17,073 nt of DNA, taken from NCBI GenBank assembly GCA_017631215.1, contig JAGBTR010000250.1, positions 1 to 17,073 of the forward strand, written 5' to 3'. The notes beneath the pieces were generated by a model that searched no databases, was not told the origin of the DNA, and was given only the letters and a program-made list of their open reading frames with translations. A program made the translations under genes and the position numbers. The first letter of the stretch is position 1; every line of letters starts with the position of its first letter. This document shows positions 1-7,159 of this stretch, one piece after another. The stretch is from Clostridia bacterium. Its GTDB lineage: Bacteria; Bacillota; Clostridia; Oscillospirales; CAG-272.

Positions 1-99
1 CGTCACGTCATAGCCCGCCTCGCGCATCAAGAGCGCGGCAACCGCGCTGTCGACACCGCCGCTCATTGCAACAGCGGCTGATATTTTGTTGTCAGGCAT
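1..99 (-). CDS. mnmA: tRNA-specific 2-thiouridylase MnmA, N-terminal fragment
   Basis: Only the first 33 codons lie in the window; the gene runs off the left edge. The translation starts MPDNKISAAVAMSGGVDSAV and continues through a GYDV segment. SGGVDS is the ATP-pyrophosphatase P-loop, and its position close to the N terminus followed by AALL..AGYDV fits MnmA, which thiolates U34 of Lys, Glu and Gln tRNAs. Other PP-loop enzymes (TtuA/TilS, QueC, ThiI, NadE) share SGGVDS but usually differ in the flanking residues. The start is the ATG whose first base is 99 on the minus strand, preceded by a modest GCGAGG ribosome binding site. The next gene upstream, trmL, also modifies tRNA position 34. 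Family assignment is good, but the fragment is short. Confidence 0.8.
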   Translation of the reverse strand, partial: MPDNKISAAVAMSGGVDSAVAALLMREAGYDVT

Positions 100-429
100 C
101 AAGATCGCCTCGCTTTCTTTTCGATGTGTTGAAGGGGATGGAGCAATAAGGTGATGGGGACTTTCGCCCCGACCGCGCGTAGGGCGGGGCTTGCTCCCAC
201 CGCGATGGATGGCGATGTCGGTGAACGGCGGCACCAAGGCACCGCTCTACGGTACACGTGTGGCACCGATAAATTTGGCGGCGGGTAGACGCACGTTCCA
301 CGTAGGGGCGCGCATTGCGCGGCCGCGAAAAGGGGCTGCCCCAAAAACGGACGACCGATGGTCGCTCCTACGGGGTGGGATGGGCGCCGTTTTACCACAT
401 CAGCTCACCGCCGGATCAAGGGCGGCCTC
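100..429. other. 330-base intergenic stretch with palindromic repeat-like modules, no gene
   Basis: No convincing reading frame with a ribosome binding site occurs between trmL and mnmA, which both read leftward. The stretch is rich in G/C runs and in the motif CGTAGG, found at 178-184 and 301-307 on the plus strand and at 366-372 on the minus strand. A short GGGG/CCCC hairpin with a 7-base loop lies at 156-170, and an imperfect palindrome GGGGCTTGCTCCC lies at 186-198. No intrinsic terminator with a U-run was seen for trmL, and no clear promoter for mnmA. The modules resemble REP/MITE-like intergenic repeats, which is inference from internal symmetry only. Confidence 0.55.
301..372. repeat. 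MITE/REP-like element with 25-bp imperfect terminal inverted repeats
   Basis: The arms 301-325 and 348-372 match as inverted repeats at 18 of 25 positions, both outer ends reading CGTAGG inward. Between them a smaller perfect hairpin GGGGC-T-GCCCC occupies 332-342. The element is non-coding and lies between two minus-strand genes. Such size and symmetry are typical of REP/BIME or small non-autonomous mobile repeats. Whether it is repeated elsewhere in the genome cannot be judged here. Confidence 0.5.
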
Positions 430-930
430 TCACTCCCACCGATGCTCGTGCAGCTCGCCCTCGGTCTGAAAGCCCTCGAAATCCCATTGGCGCAGGACCT
501 CGTAGGCGGCGACGGCGACGGAATTGGAGAGATTGAGCGAGCGCAGCGTGGGCAGCATCGGAATGCGGACGCAGTCATCGGGGTGCTCGAGGAGCAGCTC
601 CTCGGGAAGACCGCGCGACTCGGGACCGAACATCAGATAGACCTCGTCGCCGTAGTCTACGTCCACGTGGCGCGTGCGCCCCTTGGTCGTGAAATAGCAG
701 ACGCGCGCGTCGGGATTCTTTTCGTAAAATTCCTCAACGTTGTCGTAATAGGTGATGGACAGCTTGTCCCAGTAGTCCAGCCCTGCGCGCCTCAGGTGCT
801 TGTCGTCGACAGAAAAGCCCAAGGGGCGGATCAGATGCAGATGCGCGTTCGTAATGGCGCAGGTGCGGCTGATGTTGCCCGTGTTGGCGTGGATCTCGGG
901 CTGATACAGAACAATGTGTAGCTTTTTCAT
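430..930 (-). CDS. trmL: tRNA (cytidine/uridine-34-2'-O)-methyltransferase TrmL
   Basis: A 166-residue SPOUT-class methyltransferase that 2'-O-methylates the wobble nucleotide of Leu tRNAs using S-adenosylmethionine. Family hallmarks are visible: NTGNISRTC near residue 16, then in the C-terminal half the trefoil-knot cofactor motifs MFGPESRGLPEE and RSLNLSNSVAVAAYE. The length matches the usual 150-170 residues of TrmL (former YibK/CspR). The ATG start (first base 930) lies at the usual conserved N terminus KLHIVLYQPEI. A promoter with a 17-bp spacer sits 34 bases upstream on the same strand. The gene is transcribed divergently from secA and points toward mnmA, another position-34 modifier. 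The assignment is firm; the exact tRNA target is taken from the family. Confidence 0.95.
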   Translation of the reverse strand: MKKLHIVLYQPEIHANTGNISRTCAITNAHLHLIRPLGFSVDDKHLRRAGLDYWDKLSITYYDNVEEFYEKNPDARVCYFTTKGRTRHVDVDYGDEVYLMFGPESRGLPEELLLEHPDDCVRIPMLPTLRSLNLSNSVAVAAYEVLRQWDFEGFQTEGELHEHRWE

Positions 931-963
931 ACTTTCTCTCTTTCGAACACATACTATGCCGTC

Positions 964-992
964 ATTGTAGCACAGAATGGCGTGCGCGTCAA
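964..992 (-). promoter_or_regulatory. Promoter of trmL
   Basis: On the minus strand TTGACG (987-992) and TACAAT (964-969) are separated by exactly 17 bases, a near-consensus sigma-A type promoter. Its -10 element is 33 bases upstream of the trmL ATG. Confidence 0.75.
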
Positions 993-1054
993 GATTTGAC
1001 GAAAATGTTCCATAAAGTTTACAAATTAGCCCGTCTTCCTACATATATGTGCGA

Positions 1055-1060
1055 TATAAT
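1055..1060 (+). promoter_or_regulatory. Probable -10 element of the secA promoter
   Basis: A perfect TATAAT lies 80 bases before the secA start. No good -35 hexamer is found 16-18 bases upstream (the region reads CGTCTT). A TTTACA at 1018-1023 is too distant. The call rests on the -10 and its position. Confidence 0.45.
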
Positions 1061-1084
1061 AAAACCAACTATTTGAATTTTTAG

Positions 1085-1100
1085 CGACCGAGATCGGTCG
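1085..1100. promoter_or_regulatory. Palindrome in the secA leader
   Basis: CGACCGA and TCGGTCG form a perfect 7-bp inverted repeat separated by two bases. It lies downstream of the probable secA -10 and upstream of the ribosome binding site, so it would be in the 5' untranslated RNA or form a DNA operator just past the transcription start. There is no U-run, so it is not an intrinsic terminator. Its function is unknown. Confidence 0.4.
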
Positions 1101-1140
1101 TGTGATCGGATAAAAACGACAGAAAGGCAGGTATCACCTG

Positions 1141-3897
1141 ATGTCTTTGATGACCAAGCTGTTTGGCAGCTACAGTGATCACCAACTCAAAAAGCTGGAG
1201 CCCATCGTACGCGCGGTGGAGGCGCTGGCTGAAAAATACGAGGCAATGAGCGAGGAGGAGCTGCGCGGTACCACAGAGCGCCTTCGCGCGCGTCTGGTCG
1301 CCGGCGAGACGCTTGACGACGTTCTTCCCGATGCGTTTGCCGCTGTGCGCGAGGCCGATTGGCGCGTGCTGGGCAAGCGTCCCTTCCGCGTGCAGATCAT
1401 CGGCGGCATTCTGCTTCATCAAGGACGTATCGCCGAGATGAAAACGGGTGAGGGTAAGACGCTGGTCGCCACGATGCCCGCTTACCTCAATGCGCTCTCG
1501 GGGAAGGGCGTTCATATCGTTACGGTCAACGACTATCTGGCGCGCCGCGACAGCGAGGAGATGGGTCGCGTCTACGGCTATATGGGGCTGAGCACGGGTC
1601 TTGTCGTTCACGGTCAGAGCCGCCAGCAAAAGCGCGAGGCGTACGGAGCCGACATTACCTACGGCACCAACAACGAGTTCGGCTTTGACTATCTGCGCGA
1701 TAATATGGTCGTCTACAAGAGCCAGATGGTTCAGCGCGGTCACGATTTTGCGATCGTGGACGAGGTGGACTCCATTCTGATCGATGAGGCAAGAACGCCG
1801 CTGATCATCTCGGGTGCGGGTGAGGAGTCGACCGACCTTTATGACCGCGCCAACGCATTTGCCAAGAGACTCAAAAAGCAGGTGCGCAAGGAGGTCGATG
1901 ATAAGGAGGAGCAGGACAGCATCGATGCGGACTACATCGTCGATGAGAAGGCCAATCGCGCCACGCTGACGCCCAAGGGCGCAGAGAAGGCGGAGCAGTA
2001 CTTCGGTCTTGCCAATTTCACCGATCCCGAAAACGCTACCATCGCGCATCATGTCAACCAGGCCATCCGTGCGCACGGATGTATGAAGCGCGACGTGGAC
2101 TATATCGTCAATGAGAAGGGTGTTGTCATCGTCGACGCCTTTACAGGTCGTCTGATGCCCGGCCGTCGCTTCAGCAACGGTCTGCACCAGGCCATCGAGG
2201 CCAAGGAGGGCGTCAAGATCCAGAAGGAAAACAAGACGCAGGCGACCATCACCTTCCAGAATTATTTCCGTATGTACCGCAAGCTGTCGGGCATGACGGG
2301 TACGGCACTGACCGAGGAGAATGAGTTCCGTGAGATCTATCAGCTCGACGTGGTCGAGGTGCCCACCAACAAGCCTATGATCCGCAACGACCGCTCGGAC
2401 GTCGTCTACAAGAACGTTCGCGGCAAGTACGCCGCCATCGTCCGTCAGATCGCCGAGTGCCACGAGAAGGGTCAGCCAATCCTTGTCGGTACGGTCGATA
2501 TTGAAAAATCCGAGGTGCTCTCGCGCCTGCTCCGTGATGCGGGCATCCCTCACACGGTGCTCAACGCCAAGCTGCACGAGAAGGAGGCCGAGATCGTCGC
2601 GCAGGCGGGTAAGCTCGGCGCGGTCACCATTTCCACCAATATGGCAGGACGCGGTACCGATATTATGCTGGGCGGAAACCCGGAGTATATGGCAAAGGCC
2701 GAGATGCGCGAGATGGAGATCGACGAGGATCTCATCGCTCAGGCAACGGGCTCGGCTGAGAGCTCGGATCCTGCCATCAACGAGGCGCGTGCGACCTTCC
2801 GCCGCCTGTATGAAAAATACAAGGAGCAGATCGCGCCCGAGGCAGAGCGCGTGCGCGAGGCGGGCGGATTGTTCATTCTGGGAACCGAGCGCCACGAGTC
2901 GCGCCGTATCGATAACCAGCTTCGCGGTCGTTCGGGGCGTCAGGGCGACCCCGGTGAGTCGCGCTTCTTCCTGTCGCTTGAGGACGATCTGATGCGTCTG
3001 TTCGGCAGCGAGCGTATGCTCAATATGGTGGCCAATATGGGTCTTCCCGACGATATGCCCATCGATGCCCGCATTCTGTCGGGCGCGATCGAGGGCGCAC
3101 AGAAGCGGCTGGAGGATCAGAACTTCAAACGACGCAAATACGTGCTGGCTTACGACGATATTATGAACCAGCAGAGAACCATCATCTACAAGCAGAGAAG
3201 CGATGTGCTCGAGGATCAGGATATCTCCGAGACGGTTCGCAAAATGATCGTGCGGACGGTGGAGGATACCGTGGCGCGCTATACCGTCGGCGAGTCGTCC
3301 GACGATTGGGACACTAGCGGTCTGCTCGGCGCCTATGCGGGTGTGCTGACCGGTCCCGAGGACGCACAGCTGACCGAGGAGAGCGTCCGCGAGATGGCTG
3401 CCGACGAGGTGGTTGAGCTGTTGACCGAGCGCGCAATGGCACGCTATGAGATGCAGGAGCAGCTGTTCGGTGCGGAGACCTTCCGCGAGGCCGAGCGCGC
3501 CATCCTTCTTATGTGCGTCGACCGCGCGTGGATGGAGCATATCGACGCGATGGACGACCTCAAGGGCAGCATCGGTCTGCAATCCTATGCACAGCGCGAC
3601 CCTGTCACCGAGTACCGCTTCCAGGGCGGCGAAATGTTCGACGCGATGGTGGCTGACATCCGTGCCAATACGGTGCGCAGTATTCTGACCGTTGTGCCCA
3701 GAGAGCGCGTGGAGCGCGTGCAGGTCGCCAAGCCCCTCAACGAGGGCTTTGAGGGCGCTAAAACGGCACCCAAGAAGATCGTTCTTGGCAATGCCTCCTC
3801 GCAGGTGGCACTCAACGCACCTTGCCCCTGCGGTAGCGGTAAAAAGTATAAAAGATGCTGCGGCGTCGGTGCGCCGAGACATACCAACAATAACTGA
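1141..3897 (+). CDS. secA: Preprotein translocase ATPase SecA
   Basis: A complete 918-residue SecA, the motor that pushes unfolded preproteins through the SecYEG channel. Walker A KTGEGKT lies at residues 101-107 and the DEAD-type Walker B DEVD at 207-210, followed by SILIDEARTPLIISG. The preprotein cross-linking region, NBD2 motifs (TNMAGRGTDIMLGGNP; GRSGRQGDPGESRFFLS) and the helical wing and scaffold segments follow in order. The C terminus carries the zinc-binding SEC-C motif CPCGSGKKYKRCC at 895-907, used by many SecA proteins for SecB or lipid contact. The ATG at 1141 has an AGGCAGG-like site 9 bases upstream; an in-frame ATG at 1150 is an alternative. Two membrane-protein genes follow at short distance, so co-transcription is likely. 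It appears to be the housekeeping SecA1, with no truncation. Confidence 0.98.
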   Translation: MSLMTKLFGSYSDHQLKKLEPIVRAVEALAEKYEAMSEEELRGTTERLRARLVAGETLDDVLPDAFAAVREADWRVLGKRPFRVQIIGGILLHQGRIAEMKTGEGKTLVATMPAYLNALSGKGVHIVTVNDYLARRDSEEMGRVYGYMGLSTGLVVHGQSRQQKREAYGADITYGTNNEFGFDYLRDNMVVYKSQMVQRGHDFAIVDEVDSILIDEARTPLIISGAGEESTDLYDRANAFAKRLKKQVRKEVDDKEEQDSIDADYIVDEKANRATLTPKGAEKAEQYFGLANFTDPENATIAHHVNQAIRAHGCMKRDVDYIVNEKGVVIVDAFTGRLMPGRRFSNGLHQAIEAKEGVKIQKENKTQATITFQNYFRMYRKLSGMTGTALTEENEFREIYQLDVVEVPTNKPMIRNDRSDVVYKNVRGKYAAIVRQIAECHEKGQPILVGTVDIEKSEVLSRLLRDAGIPHTVLNAKLHEKEAEIVAQAGKLGAVTISTNMAGRGTDIMLGGNPEYMAKAEMREMEIDEDLIAQATGSAESSDPAINEARATFRRLYEKYKEQIAPEAERVREAGGLFILGTERHESRRIDNQLRGRSGRQGDPGESRFFLSLEDDLMRLFGSERMLNMVANMGLPDDMPIDARILSGAIEGAQKRLEDQNFKRRKYVLAYDDIMNQQRTIIYKQRSDVLEDQDISETVRKMIVRTVEDTVARYTVGESSDDWDTSGLLGAYAGVLTGPEDAQLTEESVREMAADEVVELLTERAMARYEMQEQLFGAETFREAERAILLMCVDRAWMEHIDAMDDLKGSIGLQSYAQRDPVTEYRFQGGEMFDAMVADIRANTVRSILTVVPRERVERVQVAKPLNEGFEGAKTAPKKIVLGNASSQVALNAPCPCGSGKKYKRCCGVGAPRHTNNN

Positions 3898-3929
3898 TCG
3901 GGCGGTAGATGCCGTCAAGGAGGGCTGAT

Positions 3930-4712
3930 ATGGGCTGGGGGCCTTTGTTCTTTGGATATTTTCTTGCCTTTGTGCCGGGACAGAACGTGCTGCTTTCGAC
4001 ACCGATGCTGCTCATAGGCGGCGGCTTTATGCTGTGGGGTCTGATCCGACTCTCGCGCTATTGCCATACCTTCCGCTATGCCACGCTCGGCGTGGTGCTG
4101 ATGATGGCGACGGCACTCTTGGGAGCGGGCTTGCTGCTTGTTATGCCTCCCCTTGAGCTGTCGACCGAGACGCTCGGTGTGGCTGATTGGCTGCGCGTGC
4201 TCTCCGAGTCGGGGAGATATGTGTGGCTGGATTGGATAAGATTACTGTTTCTGATGCTCTTCCACGTGGCGCTGGCCTTCTCCGTCAAGGAGATCGCCTT
4301 GCGTGTCGGCGTGGAAAAGAACGCGGTGCGAGCACTTCGCAATCTGGTGCTGCTCGGCGTGTATGTGCTGGCGATCGTTTTGCAGAGCAGCGGTGTTGGC
4401 ATCGCGCATCTTGCTGAGGTGGCGACCATCGTGCTTTTGATCGTTTCCGTCTGCAACAGCGTGATGCTGTATTCGTGCTATATGCGCATCGCGCCCGCCG
4501 AGGGCGAGGACGCGGAGGACACACGCAAGCCGTCGCGCTTTGCCTTCGTCAACCGTTTCCGCGCCAAAATGCAGGAGCGCGAGGACAAGGCTCGCGAGGC
4601 CGACCGCGCATACAGCGAGCAGCAAATGCGCGAGGAGCGCGAAAAGCAGCTTTCACGTATGTCGAAAAAACAGCGACAGCGCGAGGAGGCTCGCGATCGC
4701 AACAGAAAATAA
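3930..4712 (+). CDS. Unrecognised multi-pass membrane protein with charged C-terminal tail
   Basis: A 260-residue protein of a family I do not recognise. Five to six hydrophobic segments are visible, roughly at residues 5-17, 24-41, 51-72, 103-118, 138-152 and 163-183. From about 190 to the end the chain is extremely charged (runs of E, R, K, Q such as EQQMREEREKQ), likely a cytoplasmic coiled coil. The start is the ATG at 3930 because AAGGAGGG lies 5 bases upstream; an ATG seven codons earlier lacks such a site. It begins 32 bases after the secA stop and ends 31 bases before the next membrane-protein gene, so the three probably form one transcript. A role linked to export or the envelope is only guilt by association. 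No enzymatic motif is seen. Confidence 0.8.
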   Translation: MGWGPLFFGYFLAFVPGQNVLLSTPMLLIGGGFMLWGLIRLSRYCHTFRYATLGVVLMMATALLGAGLLLVMPPLELSTETLGVADWLRVLSESGRYVWLDWIRLLFLMLFHVALAFSVKEIALRVGVEKNAVRALRNLVLLGVYVLAIVLQSSGVGIAHLAEVATIVLLIVSVCNSVMLYSCYMRIAPAEGEDAEDTRKPSRFAFVNRFRAKMQEREDKAREADRAYSEQQMREEREKQLSRMSKKQRQREEARDRNRK

Positions 4713-4743
4713 CCGCCGACAGGGCGGGGAAGGGAGACCGCAA

Positions 4744-6234
4744 ATGGCAAGACAAAAAACAGCACTGGGTCGCGTTGGCTGGACACGGCTTTCGTGGGTC
4801 GTCGCGCTGGTGTTGTTATTCAATCCCAATATGCACGGCGTGGATATTTTGCCCGATGCGGTCGGATATCTGCTTCTGATCCATGCGCTTCGTCGGGTGG
4901 CAACGCTGGATGACAGCTTTGCCGAGGCGTCACGCCTGCTTGGACGTATGGCCTGGCTGAGTGCGGCGCGTCTTGTGGGGCTTGTATGGATCATCGCCGT
5001 TCCCGGTGCAAACGAGCAACCGACGCTTTTGCTGTTGCTCAGCTTCGTGCTGGGTGTGCTGGAGCTGATCACGGTCTTTCCTGCGTGCCATCAGCTGTTC
5101 CGCGGATTGGCCTACCTCGGCTCGCGAATGGGCGGCGAGGTCGTGCTGACCTCGGTGCGTGCGGAGCGGAACCGTCGCATTCTTAAGGCGCTGGAGCGGC
5201 CGATGAGCGAGGGACGCCGTGCGCGACTGGAGCGCAAGCTCAAAAAGCCGGTGGGGGGCGATATGACCGACCGTGCTTGTCTGGATTGTCTGATTTTTGC
5301 CGTTGTGAAAACGGTGCTTTGCGTCCTTCCCGAGCTGAGCGCGCTGTCCGAGCCGACCTATCGCGAGGGTGTGACGCTGGTCAACTGGTACGCCTACGTC
5401 AATCTGTTCCGCGTGGCGGCGCTGGCCGTCGGTTCTGTCGTCGGTCTTGTGTGGCTCTGCCGTATGGCACGCTATCTGCTTCGCATTGAGGCGGATACGT
5501 CGCTGTGGGAGACGCTTGAGATGCGCTGTGACGAGGACGAGCGCAACCACCCCGAGCGCCTGCCTGCCCGCCATTTGCGCCTTTTTGTGGGGCTCACATT
5601 TGCCGCTTTCGTGTTTTGTATCAACTTTTCGGTTGACAACGTCAACCTCTTCCCGAGCGTGCTGACGCCGCTGATCCTGCTTGGTGCGCTGAGCGTGCTT
5701 CGTCAGTATTTGTCGCGTCTGACCGTGTGGCTGTGCGCACTGTGCTGTGCCGTTTCGACGGCGGCGTCGGGCGTGGCGATGGCAATGTCGCTGTCCTTCT
5801 TCGCCAAGTACGACGTCAGTGCTTATTTTCGCAGTGAAACGGTGCAACGCGCCTACGACGGTGTGTTCGTTGTCACGGTGATAGAGTCGGTCGCTACGGC
5901 GCTGATGCTTGTCTTGCTGTTTGTTGTGCTTTGGCAAATGATCGCACGCTATACGGGTCACCACGACGCCGCGACCTTCTGCTATACCAAGGAGGAGATC
6001 ATCCGCGTCCGTCGCCGTCAGCTCGTCGGGCATACCGTGCCCGTGCTTGTGCTGGGCATCCTCAGCGCGGCGGCACATCCCGTCTACGTCTATCTTTTGC
6101 CCGAATATGATTTCGTCTGGCTGATTGACGTTGGCGTCGCGCTCTTGTTTGTTTTCTTCGCATGGATGCGCCTGGGTGATTGGCGTGAGGAGCTGGACCC
6201 GCACGCGATGCTGGACGGCAGAAAAGTTAAATAA
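4744..6234 (+). CDS. Unrecognised polytopic membrane protein, third gene of the secA operon
   Basis: A 496-residue, very hydrophobic protein of unknown family. I count about ten to twelve candidate membrane helices, for example near 15-27, 70-86, 94-114, 181-197, 220-240, 280-296, 303-318, 327-350, 374-400, 429-448 and 457-474. A basic cytosolic-looking loop (residues 138-172, rich in R, E, K) and an acidic loop (259-275) interrupt them. An early segment FNPNMHGVDILPDAVGYLLL precedes an amphipathic stretch. The ATG at 4744 has AAGGGAG 7 bases upstream. The frame stays open for 68 further codons upstream, but those overlap the preceding gene and lack a ribosome site. A strong terminator follows immediately. 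No transporter, protease or transferase motif is recognisable. Confidence 0.8.
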   Translation: MARQKTALGRVGWTRLSWVVALVLLFNPNMHGVDILPDAVGYLLLIHALRRVATLDDSFAEASRLLGRMAWLSAARLVGLVWIIAVPGANEQPTLLLLLSFVLGVLELITVFPACHQLFRGLAYLGSRMGGEVVLTSVRAERNRRILKALERPMSEGRRARLERKLKKPVGGDMTDRACLDCLIFAVVKTVLCVLPELSALSEPTYREGVTLVNWYAYVNLFRVAALAVGSVVGLVWLCRMARYLLRIEADTSLWETLEMRCDEDERNHPERLPARHLRLFVGLTFAAFVFCINFSVDNVNLFPSVLTPLILLGALSVLRQYLSRLTVWLCALCCAVSTAASGVAMAMSLSFFAKYDVSAYFRSETVQRAYDGVFVVTVIESVATALMLVLLFVVLWQMIARYTGHHDAATFCYTKEEIIRVRRRQLVGHTVPVLVLGILSAAAHPVYVYLLPEYDFVWLIDVGVALLFVFFAWMRLGDWREELDPHAMLDGRKVK

Positions 6235-6263
6235 AGGTCGAGGCATTGGCTTCGACCTTTTTT
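6233..6263 (+). terminator. Intrinsic terminator of the secA operon
   Basis: AAAGGTCGA (6233-6241) pairs with TCGACCTTT (6252-6260) around a 10-base loop, and the T-run extends to 6263. It starts within the stop codon of the membrane protein gene. Confidence 0.9.
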
Positions 6264-6285
6264 GCTATGAAATGAGGCAAAGCCC

Positions 6286-6314
6286 TTGACAAAAGAGAAG
6301 GGGTGTGTTATCAT
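6286..6314 (+). promoter_or_regulatory. Promoter of the polysaccharide control operon
   Basis: A consensus TTGACA at 6286-6291, a 17-base spacer and TATCAT at 6309-6314, located between the preceding terminator and the cpsC-like gene. CATAAT at 6312-6317 is a less well-spaced alternative -10. The leader is about 45-50 bases. Confidence 0.75.
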
Positions 6315-6367
6315 AATTAGAGTATGATGTCAAAGTATGCTCATATGAAAGGAGCTTCTGTTTTCTT

Positions 6368-7129
6368 ATGAACGAAACTAAGGACGTTTATGAAATTGAC
6401 CTGATACAGCTGATCAAAGCACTTTTGAAAAAGTGGTGGGCTATGGCGTTGCCCGCACTGGTCGGTGCTATTCTGATGTTCAGCTATACTACCTTGTTTG
6501 TGACTCCTCTGTATCGCTCGACGGCAAAGATGTACATCAACGCGTCGACCTCCAGCAACATCGATATGAGCGGACTTTCCACGGCGCGTGACCTTGTAGA
6601 GACGTATGCGTATCTGGTCAAGAATACGCGAATGACGCTTGAGGAGGTCGCCGAGAAAACGGGTCTGGATTACTCCTACGAGCAGATGCGCGGTATGATC
6701 TCGGTTGCGGGCGGCGGTAGCACCGAGTTCCTTGAGATCACAGTGGCCTGCCCCAATCCCGAACACGCATGCCTGATCGCCAACACGGTGATGGAGATCC
6801 TGCCGGGACGCGCGGCTGCGACCAATCTGAACTCGACCATTTCGGCCGCCGACTGGGCAACGGTTGCCAAGGAGCCCTCGTCGCCCAACACGATGAAAAA
6901 CGTTATGCTTGGCTTTATCGTCGGCTGTATGCTGGGTGCCGCTGTCATCGTTCTCAAGGAGATCTTTGATGATAAGCTCCAGTCGGAGAGCTGGCTCCAG
7001 CAGGCCTTTAAGGACGAGATCCCTGTGCTGGCGGTCATTCCCTCGACGGATCGCGCTCAAGGCAAAAAATCCGGCTACAATTCGTATTACGGCCATTACG
7101 CGCCGAACGGTAGAAATTCGTCCCGTTGA
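6368..7129 (+). CDS. Wzz/CpsC-type chain-length regulator and kinase adaptor
   Basis: A 253-residue membrane protein of the Wzz/YveK/CpsC family, which sets polysaccharide chain length and activates the partner tyrosine kinase from the membrane. An N-terminal cytosolic DVYEIDLIQLIKALLKKWW is followed by TM1 (about 24-46), an extracellular coiled domain beginning with the family signature PLYRSTAKMYI, and TM2 (about 177-197) after EPSSPNTMKN. The C-terminal cytosolic tail contains LAVIPSTDR and then four tyrosines at 237, 240, 241 and 244. Tyrosine clusters are usually on the kinase, so this is notable. GAAAGGAG lies 13 bases before the ATG, a rather long spacing. The kinase gene starts 30 bases downstream. 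Confidence 0.9.
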   Translation: MNETKDVYEIDLIQLIKALLKKWWAMALPALVGAILMFSYTTLFVTPLYRSTAKMYINASTSSNIDMSGLSTARDLVETYAYLVKNTRMTLEEVAEKTGLDYSYEQMRGMISVAGGGSTEFLEITVACPNPEHACLIANTVMEILPGRAAATNLNSTISAADWATVAKEPSSPNTMKNVMLGFIVGCMLGAAVIVLKEIFDDKLQSESWLQQAFKDEIPVLAVIPSTDRAQGKKSGYNSYYGHYAPNGRNSSR

Positions 7130-7159
7130 CCGAGAGCAAATTGAAAAGGAGTTGATCCT

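Noticed and set aside
358..921. Plus-strand frame overlapping trmL
   Set aside because: It is antisense to a clear TrmL with conserved SPOUT motifs and has no ribosome site.
1081..4002. A 973-codon open frame on the minus strand opposite secA
   Set aside because: It is the complement of an unmistakable SecA, has a low-complexity Leu/Val/Asp/His/Arg-rich translation with no family motifs, and lacks a ribosome binding site. Biased codon use keeps the opposite frame open.
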